DNA of 64,000 nucleotides from NCBI GenBank assembly GCA_963732635.1, contig CAVTAL010000014.1, positions 248,001 through 312,000 of the forward strand, given 5' to 3'. The notes below the pieces were generated by a model. The model made no database searches, had not been told where the DNA came from, and worked only from the letters and a program-made list of their open reading frames with translations. The DNA comes from JAKFWF01 sp963732635 (GTDB taxonomy: Bacteria; Pseudomonadota; Alphaproteobacteria; Rhizobiales; Hyphomicrobiaceae). The translations under genes were made by a program, and so were the position numbers. Position 1 is the first letter of the stretch. The number at the start of each line of letters is the position of its first letter. Positions 39,626-47,558 of the stretch are shown piece by piece.

Positions 39626-39647
39626 GGCGGCTTCGGCCGCCGTTTTT
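39626..39647 (+). terminator. Orphan intrinsic terminator with UUCG loop
   Basis: GGCGGC (39626-39631) and GCCGCC (39636-39641) enclose TTCG and are followed by GTTTTT. The T-run is on the plus strand, but no plus-strand gene lies between this site and the RTX terminator, which suggests an unannotated short transcript. Confidence 0.8.
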
Positions 39648-39693
39648 GTTTGCCACGGCCATTGCGCAGACCTGGATCACACCGCACACGGCA

Positions 39694-39724
39694 AAACAGG
39701 AGCGGACGTTGTCCGCTCCTGTTT
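39694..39724 (-). terminator. Terminator of the minus-strand gene at 39754-40300
   Basis: A perfect 14-base stem, AAACAGGAGCGGAC (39694-39707) with its complement at 39711-39724 and a three-base loop. Read on the minus strand it ends in TTTT, 30 bases after the stop of the small hypothetical gene. Confidence 0.75.
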
Positions 39725-39753
39725 GTACTCGGCAACCCGTCAACTATGCGCGT

Positions 39754-40300
39754 TCAATCATCCTCTGGCGGCTCGCAATAGTCCCAGTACCCTCGCTCGC
39801 GACTTGAATTGGTCCAATACCAGCACAATCCGTCCTCGGGAGGCGAGCTGTAGGCATAGAATGCGCTCGCCGCGAGTATTGAGCCAAGCACCACACCGCC
39901 GAAGATGCGACCATAGTGCTTGTGCCTGCGATGAGGCTTTACGTGCACGAACTGAGCCGGCATACGCACGATCGGCTTACCTTTCGCCAATGGCGGCGGC
40001 AGCCTCTTCATCGCCACCGGTGGCGATGTGAACTTCTTGGCGGCCAAGCGGTGGGGTGAACTTTCTTGACGCAGACGGCGCAACGAATTTCTTGACCGAT
40101 ACCGGCGGCGATACGCGCCGCGCGATCACCGGCGCCCGCCGCTGCACGGTGACCGCGCGCTTGGCGCCAGGAGCCGGGTCCACGACACGGACGACAACCC
40201 CTTCCTGGCCACCAGGGCCACTGCCGGGCAGGCTTAGCGCGGCAGCACCGCTCGCGGTAAGCGCCATCAGCATGGCTGCTGTCAGAGTAGCTCTGATCAT
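39754..40300 (-). CDS. Hypothetical protein with signal peptide and one membrane segment (one apparent +1 indel)
   Basis: The two halves belong together: the first (from 40300) has a signal peptide MIRATLTAAMLMALTASGAA followed by a Val/Arg/Pro-rich stretch with VKKFVAPSA; an extra base near 40045 moves the frame to AAKKFTSPPVAMKRLPPPLA, then a hydrophobic segment YGRIFGGVVLGSILAASAF and a C-terminal LCWYWTNSSRERGYWDYC. The corrected length is about 181 residues. The KKF..P repeats on both sides of the break support the join. The aromatic WYW/YWDYC ending is familiar from uncharacterised Bradyrhizobium-type proteins. Function unknown. A strong terminator follows. Confidence 0.6.
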
Positions 40301-40449
40301 CGTTCTGCACCTCACTGCTCAGTTGTAAATCGCCAACGGGACGCCACCGTTCCATTCTTGTCGCCGCATTGCATTGACAATGCGCAATCCGATGCTGGGC
40401 CAACTCCGATGACGGCTTGCACCGAGCATTTGATCTCTGCCCAACAGCT

Positions 40450-41487
40450 TCACGCACCCGCCGCGGCCATCGGCCTCATTCCCATAGCCTCGGCGATGAG
40501 GCGGTAGCTCTTCACCCGCACCGCCTCGTCCCAGGCCCAGGTGACGATCGCCATTTCGGCGACGTCCATTCGCTTGGCCAGGTCGTGAATACGCTCCACC
40601 ACCGCCGTTCCGGTGCCAACGAACGCCGTTCGCCGAAATTCATTCATCCGCGCTCGTTCAGCCTCGGTGTAGTCCTGCGCCGCTGCCGCATCGGGAGCCT
40701 CCAGCGGCAGGAATATTCCCCGATCACGAAATAGCCGAAAGCGAGCGCGCGATGTGAAATGGTGCTGCGCTTCCTCGTCGCTATCGGCGGCGAGCGCCCA
40801 TACGCACAGCGCTGGATTCGGCTCGGGGTGGCGCTGGCTTGGTTGGTAGCGGTCACGATAGAGCCTCAGCGCCTCGGCACCACCGGCGCCTTCCGTGAAG
40901 AACCAAGCGAATGCATATGGCAGGCCGTAGTGCGCCGCGACCTGAGCGCCGAAATCGGAAGATCCGAGCATCCAAATCTCGGGCGAGGTTTCCCCTGCCG
41001 GATAGGCGCGCACGCTGCTGAACGGGTGGCCTTCACGCAGAGGCTCGCCAGTCAGCCAGTCCTGCAGGTCTCGCACGTCATTCGGAAACTGCGCCGGCCG
41101 CTCATTTGCGAGTGGGTTCAGGGCGAAGGCCGTCCGACCATCCGAGCCTGGCGCCCGGCCAAGGCCGAGATCGATTCGCCCCGGAGCGATCGCCTCCAAT
41201 ACGCGAAACTGCTCAGCCACCTTATAAGGCGAGTAGTGCGGCAGCATGACACCGGCGCTACCAACTCGAATCCGGCTGGTGGTCGCCGCGATCGCCGCCA
41301 TCAATACTTCCGGCGCGCTACCGACAATGGTTTCGTTGCTGTGATGCTCAGACACCCAAAAGCGATGATAGCCCATGGCTTCGGTCGCAGCCGCGAGGGC
41401 AATGGTATTGCGAATCGCCTCGCCGTGCGGACGCCCTGCATTCGCAACCGATTGATCTAGCACGGACAATCTAAGCACTTGGGTCAT
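40450..41487 (-). CDS. Luciferase-like (LLM class) flavin-dependent monooxygenase, MsnO8-like
   Basis: A TIM-barrel oxidoreductase that uses reduced flavin and oxygen. The 345-residue product has LSVLDQSVANAGRPHGEAIR, GYHRFWVSEHHSNETIVGSA, then IRVGSAGVMLPHYSPYKVAE and IDLGLGRAPGSDGRT, all characteristic of the MsnO8-type subgroup. The substrate cannot be read from the sequence. It is divergent from the solute-binding protein gene with 273 bases between them. Confidence 0.92.
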   Translation of the reverse strand: MTQVLRLSVLDQSVANAGRPHGEAIRNTIALAAATEAMGYHRFWVSEHHSNETIVGSAPEVLMAAIAATTSRIRVGSAGVMLPHYSPYKVAEQFRVLEAIAPGRIDLGLGRAPGSDGRTAFALNPLANERPAQFPNDVRDLQDWLTGEPLREGHPFSSVRAYPAGETSPEIWMLGSSDFGAQVAAHYGLPYAFAWFFTEGAGGAEALRLYRDRYQPSQRHPEPNPALCVWALAADSDEEAQHHFTSRARFRLFRDRGIFLPLEAPDAAAAQDYTEAERARMNEFRRTAFVGTGTAVVERIHDLAKRMDVAEMAIVTWAWDEAVRVKSYRLIAEAMGMRPMAAAGA

Positions 41488-41760
41488 CCTTCATCTAAAT
41501 CGATTGGCGCACCCTGTCGACGCCACACCGACGCGCGATCGAGGTAGCCGTTAACAGTCGCCGCTAGAATAAGACTACATGATTTCCGGCTTCGTCGACT
41601 GGAAGGGGTCCAATTCATCGCTGACACGAAATCAAAATTGCGAGCACGCCGAATGACCTTCAGCCTGTGCAACAGCGATTGACCCTAGCCAGCGGACGGC
41701 TAAATGGTGCATACTGTTTGTAGATTTTTGACTACGGCATTGTTTCACAAGGAATGTTCT

Positions 41761-42831
41761 ATGTTCGAACATGCCAGGAGTTTTTCTCGCGCCATGCGCA
41801 TCGATCGACGCCGCCTAATGTATCTCACCGGCTCGGCCGTGGCCGTTGGCGCGCTGCCCAGCGCTTCCAATTCGACCCAGCCTTGCGGGCGAATTGTGGT
41901 CGGAACCTGGGGTGGGGATTTCGCAAAAGCGATCGAAGCCACGGTTGGCGCCTCGGTCAAGAACAGCCTCGGCGCCGAGTTCGTCGCCGATGTCGGCGCG
42001 GCCGGCGCACGCAAGTCGCGGCTGTTGGCCGAGCGCGCCCGTCCAGCCGGCAGCAACGATGTCGTCTGTCTCGATAGCCTCGACATGCACCAGATGGCGG
42101 CGCAGGGCCTGTTGCACGACCTCGACCAAACCACTGTTCCTAATCTCACTCACGTGCTGCCGGCCTTCGCTCGCCCTTACGCCGTGCCGCAGGCTTTCAG
42201 CGCCAAGGTGATCGTCTACAATCCCGAAAAAATGCCGGCACCGAAGTCGTTCCGCGACCTGTGGTCGGGCGCCTACGCCGGCAAGATCGGGCTAGCCGAC
42301 CTGCTTGCCCTGTCCGCGATCGAATCCGCCGCGTTGGTGGCCGGCGGCAATTCGCGCAACTACGAGCCCGGCAAGGACAAGTTGCTGGAATTGAAGGCGT
42401 CCGGCGTCAAACTCTACCCCAGCAACGAGGCGCTGGCCGTTGCGCTAGCCTCGGGCGATGTGTGGGCCACGATCATGTGGCGCGCGCGCGCGCACCAATG
42501 GAAAAAGTCGGGACTCCCGGTCGCGAGTGCCGTGCCGGAAGAAGGGGCGACACCGATCACGTTCGAAGTCGCCTCGCCGCGCAATGCCGCCAATAGGACC
42601 TGCGCGATGGCGTTTCTCAACCACACCCTGGACCCGGCCTCACAAACGCAATTCGCCGAGCGCATGGGCTACAGTCCAACTGTCGAAAACGCCCGATTGT
42701 CGCCGGAACTGGCGAAGGAAATCGCGTTCACGGCGGAAGAGCGGGCAAATTTCTTCAAGCAGGACTTTACCTACCTCGATCAGAACCAGCCGCAGTTGCT
42801 CGACTGGTGGACCCGAGTCTTCAAGGCATGA
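41761..42831 (+). CDS. Extracellular solute-binding protein, probably Tat-exported
   Basis: A 356-residue periplasmic binding protein of the PotD/family 1 type: RIVVGTWGGDFAKAIEATVG near the start, then DVVCLDSLDMHQMAAQGLLH, YAVPQAFSAKVIVYNPEKMP, and GDVWATIMWRARAHQWKKSG. The N-terminus has RIDRRRLMYLTGSAVAVGAL, a twin-arginine-like signal. Such proteins deliver polyamine-, iron- or sulfonate-like ligands to an ABC importer, but no permease or ATPase gene is nearby. AAGGA at 41749-41753 supports the ATG at 41761; an ATG at 41704 is also in frame. Confidence 0.85.
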   Translation: MFEHARSFSRAMRIDRRRLMYLTGSAVAVGALPSASNSTQPCGRIVVGTWGGDFAKAIEATVGASVKNSLGAEFVADVGAAGARKSRLLAERARPAGSNDVVCLDSLDMHQMAAQGLLHDLDQTTVPNLTHVLPAFARPYAVPQAFSAKVIVYNPEKMPAPKSFRDLWSGAYAGKIGLADLLALSAIESAALVAGGNSRNYEPGKDKLLELKASGVKLYPSNEALAVALASGDVWATIMWRARAHQWKKSGLPVASAVPEEGATPITFEVASPRNAANRTCAMAFLNHTLDPASQTQFAERMGYSPTVENARLSPELAKEIAFTAEERANFFKQDFTYLDQNQPQLLDWWTRVFKA

Positions 42832-43355
42832 GCGACCTAATTCGTTGCTATTGAGCACCACTTAAAGAGCTAAGCGCAAACATTTCGAATTATTTTATTC
42901 CGCATAGCGAGCACATCTGCCTCGCGATTCACGAAATATTGACGCTTCGTTGGCCCCACCCCCGTAGCACTGCTCAGGGATCAATTTTAGCGGGCCATCA
43001 CTGGTACCTCCTAAACTGGTCCGCATGACGTTAGACCGACCGTGTCACGCACGGACCAGTCGATATCATTGTTCGTCCGAGCGGCATGAGTACCGAGATC
43101 TCCGCAGGTGCTCTTGTTGAATTCAATCCCGGGGTGGATTGGATTCTGCTGCGAGGCCCGAGGAGCACGGCCGGAAGCCTCTGGTTCTCCCTCAGAGCCA
43201 GCCCACCTTCCAGCACGTATTCGGGAACTCGACGGGCTTTGCCCGGCAAGCTCGGAAATCGTCCTCGCAACCGCTTTGCATGCGGCAGGGGCAGGTAACC
43301 AGCAATGGTTGTCTGCCCCGCACTTTGTCTTCGAGGGCTGCATACGGGTGGTGCT
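42832..43355. other. Non-coding region after the solute-binding protein gene
   Basis: About 520 bases. The first 200 are AT-rich. Small frames around 43010-43340 exist on both strands but overlap each other and show no recognisable content or ribosome site. No terminator is evident. Confidence 0.35.
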
Positions 43356-43751
43356 GTGACAAAATCTAGACGTACCAAGACAGCTGGCGGTTCTGGCAAC
43401 AGGACTGGTCTCGACGATATTTTCGACGCATCAGCCAGCGCATATTCTGACTGCGCCGGCACCGTGCGTATCAGCGCGCCTGAAGCCGAACGCCTGGGTC
43501 TTTATCCAGATTGGCCGACTTGGCCGTTGGGCGCGGCACTCGAAGCCGACTGGGAATGGTTGCTGCAGCAGGTCGAGGCCGGCTGCTTCCCGGATTTGCC
43601 GTGCTGCTGGAGCGAACAGATCAGTCCGGGTCGGGCGGCGATCTTCTGGCTCGATGCCTCGGCGCGCACGCGGCACCTTGTGGTCGGCTATGGCCATCGC
43701 GTGCTGACCGCGCAGGCCACCAGTCGAGAACCGCGCCAACACCTGCACTGA
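43356..43751 (+). CDS. Hypothetical protein
   Basis: I do not recognise the family. From the GTG at 43356 the product has 131 residues: a basic start (VTKSRRTKTAGGSGNRTG), an acidic middle with GLYPDWPTWPLGAALEADW, WLLQQVEAGCFPDLPCCW containing three cysteines, and FWLDASARTRHLVVGYGHRV. It has no signal peptide or membrane segment. An ATG at 43305 is in frame, but its extra residues look non-coding. It converges on the papain-like gene, 18 bases away. Codon use matches the neighbours, which supports a real gene. Confidence 0.5.
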   Translation: MTKSRRTKTAGGSGNRTGLDDIFDASASAYSDCAGTVRISAPEAERLGLYPDWPTWPLGAALEADWEWLLQQVEAGCFPDLPCCWSEQISPGRAAIFWLDASARTRHLVVGYGHRVLTAQATSREPRQHLH

Positions 43752-43769
43752 GGTCGGCGCGCCGCAATA

Positions 43770-44267
43770 TCAGAATTCGAGCTTCCGGCGGACCTCGAAG
43801 ATCTCCATGATGCGGGCGCCGCGATGCGGGCCGTCGCAGACGAACTGCCACTTGCCGCCGGTGTAGGTGTCGCAGAGCTTGACGCCCTTGATCAGGATCC
43901 AGTGCCCCTCGCGGCCCTTGTGAATCGCCAGGATGTAGTGCGCCCAGGCATTGCGCGGCTTCTGCATCCAGGTCCACACCGTCGGCCGCGCCTTGCGTTC
44001 GAGATGCATGAAACTCGCCTTCAATTCCATGCCGAAGCCGAACACACCGAGCGCCGCCTCGACCTCCGTTGCGTAGGTGCCTTTGATATCGGCGTGACTG
44101 CCGGTCGGCAACTCCCGGATGATGCGGATCTCTTCCTCGACCCGGCTGATCGGATAGCCGGTGACCGCCGACAGCACGAACGGCCCGCAGAACGCCACCC
44201 GGCCCGTGTCGTTCTCGACTTCGTTCAGGCTCGATGTGAGGCGCGCGGCGCTACCCGTCTCAATCAT
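43770..44267 (-). CDS. Hypothetical protein with papain-like peptidase features
   Basis: The 165-residue product has GRVAFCGPFVLSAVTGYP, with Cys27 at the start of a helix, and a later GHWILIKGVKLCDTYTGG, with His122 and Asp133. The order Cys, His on a strand, Asp and the CGP context match the C39/papain-like fold of small cysteine peptidases and transglutaminase-like enzymes, but I cannot name a family. No signal peptide is present, so it would act in the cytoplasm or be a non-enzymatic relative. It lies between an unrelated hypothetical gene and a divergent dehydratase gene. Confidence 0.6.
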   Translation of the reverse strand: MIETGSAARLTSSLNEVENDTGRVAFCGPFVLSAVTGYPISRVEEEIRIIRELPTGSHADIKGTYATEVEAALGVFGFGMELKASFMHLERKARPTVWTWMQKPRNAWAHYILAIHKGREGHWILIKGVKLCDTYTGGKWQFVCDGPHRGARIMEIFEVRRKLEF

Positions 44268-44375
44268 GGCACCTCTCCCGTGTTCGACGTGGGCGATCGG
44301 CCAAGATTGCCGTAAGGCTCTTTACGAGACGTTAACGAGCGGCCCAAAGTGGCTGCCGGCGCTTGGGAGGACATC

Positions 44376-46097
44376 ATGACCGACAGCAATAATAGCAATC
44401 CGGATCAAGGGTTTCTGCAGGGATTGCAGAGCTACGGTGATCGCGACTTCTCGATCTACATGCGCCGCGCCTTTGCTCGCAGCCAGGGCTTCTCGATGGC
44501 CGAACTGGCGCGCCCCGTAGTCGGGGTTGCCTATACGCACTCGAAATTCAACCCCTGCCACCGCCATTTCCCCGAGCTTCTCGAAGCGGTGAAGCGCGGC
44601 ATCACCTATGCCGGCGGTCTCGCCCTCGAATTCCCGACCATCAGCCTGCACGAGAGCACGCTGGCGCCGAACTCGATGAAGTTCCGCAATCTCATGGCGA
44701 TGGACACCGAGGAGATGATCCGTGCCCAGCCGATGGACGCGGTCGTGCTGATGGGCGGTTGCGACAAGACCGTGCCGGCTCAGCTGATGGCAGCCGCAAG
44801 CGCCGGCAAGCCCGCGATCCAGCTGATCGGCGGCCCGCAGATGACGTCGCGCTACAAGGACGACCGGGTCGGCGCCTGCACCGACTGCCGCAAATTCTGG
44901 ATGCGTTATCGCGCCGGCGACATGTCGAAAGACGAGATCGAAGCGGTCGAGGGGCGCCTGGTCACCACCGCCGGCACCTGCGCGGTGATGGGCACCGCCT
45001 CGACGATGGCGGCGATCGCCGAAGGCCTCGGCATGATCCTGCCCGGCACCGCCGCCATTCCCGCCGTCCATGCCGACCGCCTGCGCGCTGCCGAAGCAAC
45101 CGGCGTCGAAGCCGTCCGCATGATCAAGGCCAAGCTGACGCCCGACCGCATCATCACCGCGAAGTCGGTCGACAACGCGGTGCGCGTGCTCCTCGCCCTC
45201 GGCGGCTCGACCAACGGCATCATCCATCTGGCCGCGATCGCCGGCCGCGTCGGCGTCAAGCTCGACCTCGCCCGCCTCAACGAACTGTCCGACACCACGC
45301 CGGTGCTCGCCGCCGTCAAGCCGGTCGGCCAGGAATTCTACATGGAGGATTTCTTCGCCGCCGGCGGCATCGGCGCGGTGTTGCGCGAGTTGAAACCGCT
45401 GCTGCATCTCGATTGCATGACCGTCACCGGCGAGACATTGGGTCAGCGCCTCGCCACCGAGGAAGGCCACTACGTCGACCGCCGCGTCATCAAGACCGCC
45501 GCCGACCCGGTCGAGCCGCAGGGCGGCCTCGTCGCCCTGTTCGGCTCGTTGGCCCCCGACGGCGCCATCATCAAGCGGTCAGCGGCCACACCGTCGCTGT
45601 TCGAGCGCGAGGGCCGCGCGGTGGTATTCTCCTCGCTCGACGATCTCGCCCAACGCATCGACGATCCCGACCTCGACGTCACCGCGGATGATTTCCTGAT
45701 CCTGCAGAACGCCGGCCCGAAGAGTGCCGCCGCCATGCCCGAGGCCGGCTTCCTGCCGATCCCGAAGAAGCTCGCCCGCGCCGGCGTCAAGGACATGGTG
45801 CGGATGTCGGATGCGCGCATGAGCGGCACCGCCTTCGGCACCATCGTGTTGCACATCGCGCCGGAAGCGGCTGCCGGCGGACCGATCGGCCTTGTCCGCA
45901 ACGGCGACCGCATCCGGCTTTCGGTCAAGAACCGCACCCTCGACCTGCTGGTCGACGCCGCCGAACTCGACAACCGCCGCAAGGGTCAGGTGCTGCAAAC
46001 CTCGCCCGAGGCGCGCGGCTACGGCAGCCTGTTCAGCCGCACCGTGACGCAGGCGCCCGAGGGCTGCGACTTCGACTTCCTGCGGCCGGTGAAGTGA
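44376..46097 (+). CDS. IlvD/Edd family dehydratase, sugar-acid dehydratase type
   Basis: These enzymes dehydrate dihydroxy acids using an Fe-S cluster. The 573-residue product has the cluster motifs FNPCHRHFPEL, MGGCDKTVPAQLM and GACTDCRKFW, followed by TTAGTCAVMGTASTMAAIAE, LALGGSTNGIIHLAAIAGR and DMVRMSDARMSGTAFGTIVL. The GACTDCRKFW sequence points to the pentonate/arabinonate dehydratase subgroup rather than to the valine pathway enzyme IlvD, which is usually slightly longer and has a different context. The ATG at 44376 follows GGGAGGA by seven bases. It has no operon partner, so the exact substrate is open. Confidence 0.88.
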   Translation: MTDSNNSNPDQGFLQGLQSYGDRDFSIYMRRAFARSQGFSMAELARPVVGVAYTHSKFNPCHRHFPELLEAVKRGITYAGGLALEFPTISLHESTLAPNSMKFRNLMAMDTEEMIRAQPMDAVVLMGGCDKTVPAQLMAAASAGKPAIQLIGGPQMTSRYKDDRVGACTDCRKFWMRYRAGDMSKDEIEAVEGRLVTTAGTCAVMGTASTMAAIAEGLGMILPGTAAIPAVHADRLRAAEATGVEAVRMIKAKLTPDRIITAKSVDNAVRVLLALGGSTNGIIHLAAIAGRVGVKLDLARLNELSDTTPVLAAVKPVGQEFYMEDFFAAGGIGAVLRELKPLLHLDCMTVTGETLGQRLATEEGHYVDRRVIKTAADPVEPQGGLVALFGSLAPDGAIIKRSAATPSLFEREGRAVVFSSLDDLAQRIDDPDLDVTADDFLILQNAGPKSAAAMPEAGFLPIPKKLARAGVKDMVRMSDARMSGTAFGTIVLHIAPEAAAGGPIGLVRNGDRIRLSVKNRTLDLLVDAAELDNRRKGQVLQTSPEARGYGSLFSRTVTQAPEGCDFDFLRPVK

Positions 46098-46145
46098 TAA
46101 GAACTCCGGACATGGCGCGGCAGCTTGGGTTGGGCACCTGCACTT

Positions 46146-46177
46146 GCCCTTTCCCTCGCCGCTTCGGGGGAGAGGGC
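46146..46177. repeat. Palindromic intergenic repeat (GCCCTCTCCC type)
   Basis: A 12-base stem (46146-46157 with 46166-46177, two G-T pairs) closed by an eight-base GCCGCTTC loop. It is the same family as the copy at 50443-50474. The sequence GAGGGAGAGGGGCGGCC about 30 bases downstream is also shared in similar form at the second copy. Confidence 0.7.
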
Positions 46178-46229
46178 AGAGGACGGCGCATGAGCGACGT
46201 CCGAGGGAGAGGGGCGGCCACAAAACAGG

Positions 46230-46370
46230 TGTCATCCTCGGGCTTGGCCCGAGGACCCAAGGTTCAGCCGTTCTGGTCCGACGAAGAGGCGATTGGCGGT
46301 GCAGCGGAACGCGTCCGCAACTTGGGAAGCTGTTGCCCGATGGGTCCTCGGGCCAAGCCCGAGGATGACA
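46230..46370. repeat. Perfect 30-base inverted repeat
   Basis: Positions 46230-46259 and 46341-46370 are exact reverse complements, and each arm is itself a near-palindrome around CCTCGGGCTTGGCCCGAGG. The 81 bases between them are not part of the repeat. Elements with this core recur in intergenic regions of many alphaproteobacteria. The arms could be two copies of one element inserted head to head, with a short unrelated segment between them. Confidence 0.8.
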
Positions 46371-46453
46371 GTTGTGGGGTTGTGAGCACTGAGAAATTTG
46401 CCGCACCTCCCCCTCAATGTGGCGGGGGAGAAGGGACAACAACGTGCCTTCAC

Positions 46454-47131
46454 GTGCGTTCCGAGGCTCAGACGGACTTATCGTTCAGATGGGCAACACG
46501 AGGGGTCTCGCTTTTGCTACTTTGGGCCATGTTCGCAGGAGGCATGATGCCGGACGCAGCCAACGCTCAAGGCAAGGCGGCAGCGGCCACCATCCGGCCG
46601 ATCGACTGGGGCGTGCCGGTCAAGCTCGACGGCGCGCCGAACCTGCACCGGGTGACGCCGGTGTTCTACCGTGGCGCCCAGCCGGCGAAGGCAGGTTTCC
46701 CGGCGTTGGCGCGCGATCTCGGCATCAAGACCGTGGTCTCTCTGCGTGCGTTCCATACCGACAAGAAGCTCAGTGCAGGCACGGACTTGAAACTGGTCTC
46801 GGTGCCGATCAACACCTGGGACATCGACTTGCCCGACGTGGTCCGCGCGCTGGCCGAGATCGAGGTCGCGAGCAAAAGCGGGCCGGTGCTGCTGCACTGC
46901 CAGCACGGCGCCGACCGCACCGGCCTGATCACCGCGCTCCACCGCATGCTGCACCAAGGCTGGACCCGCGACAAAGCCCTCGACGAAATGCGCAACGGCC
47001 AATTCGGCTATCACGCGGTATGGGGCAATATTCCGAGGTTTTTGCGAAAGGTGGACGTCGAGAAGTTGCGCCTGAGCGTGGCGGCGACGGTGTGTGAGAT
47101 TGAAAAGGGGAAGGCGTGCGGGAAGGGGTAG
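46454..47131 (+). CDS. Exported tyrosine/dual-specificity phosphatase-like protein
   Basis: The product has a hydrophobic signal (VSLLLLWAMFAGGMMPDAAN, cleavage likely after ANAQ) and a mature domain with the phosphatase signature HCQHGADRTG (Cys-x5-Arg). DLGIKTVVSLRAFHTDKK and SVPINTWDIDLPDVVRALAE precede it, as in the DSP/CDC14-like bacterial families. In the periplasm it could act on phosphorylated proteins, sugars or lipids. The start is uncertain: GTG at 46454 gives 225 residues; the frame is open much further upstream through repeat DNA, and a start inside the signal region (TTG, or ATG at 46529) is possible. Confidence 0.75.
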   Translation: MRSEAQTDLSFRWATRGVSLLLLWAMFAGGMMPDAANAQGKAAAATIRPIDWGVPVKLDGAPNLHRVTPVFYRGAQPAKAGFPALARDLGIKTVVSLRAFHTDKKLSAGTDLKLVSVPINTWDIDLPDVVRALAEIEVASKSGPVLLHCQHGADRTGLITALHRMLHQGWTRDKALDEMRNGQFGYHAVWGNIPRFLRKVDVEKLRLSVAATVCEIEKGKACGKG

Positions 47132-47558
47132 GGCTTGCGGTTGTACAAAAGCCGTCATGGCTGCTCAGGCATTGACGACGCCGCCTTGCTCACCGACGAT
47201 GTCGGTAGCTGAATGTGGTTCTGCCAAACGCAACGTGAACCGACTGGCTCTGGTTGAGCCACAACAGGCTCAGTGCCTGAGCTCAACACACTTGTTGCGA
47301 GCTTGCATACGACGTCAACGAGCAGAGTGTGCGGCGCAATAACCTCTTTTTGGACAGATCTAAACGGTGGATGGCGGCTTGTCACCTGAGACCGCATCCG
47401 TTCTCATCTTCGAGACGGGCTATTCGAGAAAGCTGCGCAGTTGCGGCCCTGCAACATCGCCCTGGATTCCGTTGCGATTGCAAATTGGCCATGGCTAGCC
47501 GCGTCTGCGGGGCGTAGCATTGCGCAGTTTACTTCATTGTTTATGCGCAGAGGCTCCA
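47132..47558. other. Non-coding region upstream of the amidohydrolase
   Basis: About 430 bases, with only short frames. The composition is mixed; TTGAGCCACAACAGGCTCAG near 47253 contains a small imperfect dyad (GAGCC/GGCTC). No terminator for the preceding gene is clear. AGAGG at 47549-47553 is the ribosome site of the next gene. Confidence 0.35.

Larger units (their letters stand above)
39468..39753. other. Intergenic region with two further hairpins
   Basis: No protein gene is supported. A plus-strand terminator (39626-39647) and a minus-strand terminator (39694-39724) are annotated separately. GAACATT at 39493-39499 and AATGTTC at 39533-39539 can pair, enclosing GGCC-type complementarity, so the segment before the second terminator may be a structured RNA. 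Confidence 0.4.
46098..46453. other. Repeat-filled non-coding region
   Basis: About 355 bases composed mostly of inverted repeats: a hairpin at 46146-46177, a 30-base inverted repeat at 46230-46259 and 46341-46370, and a smaller hairpin at 46407-46430 (CTCCCCC/GGGGGAG). An open reading frame crosses it in phase with the downstream phosphatase, but its content is that of the repeats. Confidence 0.6.

Noticed and set aside
43010..43370. Several small frames on both strands after the solute-binding protein gene
   Set aside because: They overlap each other in nearly all phases and none has a ribosome site or protein-like composition.
46094..46453. A 120-residue N-terminal extension of the phosphatase
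   Set aside because: It is translated palindromic repeat DNA and would place the signal peptide in the middle of the protein.
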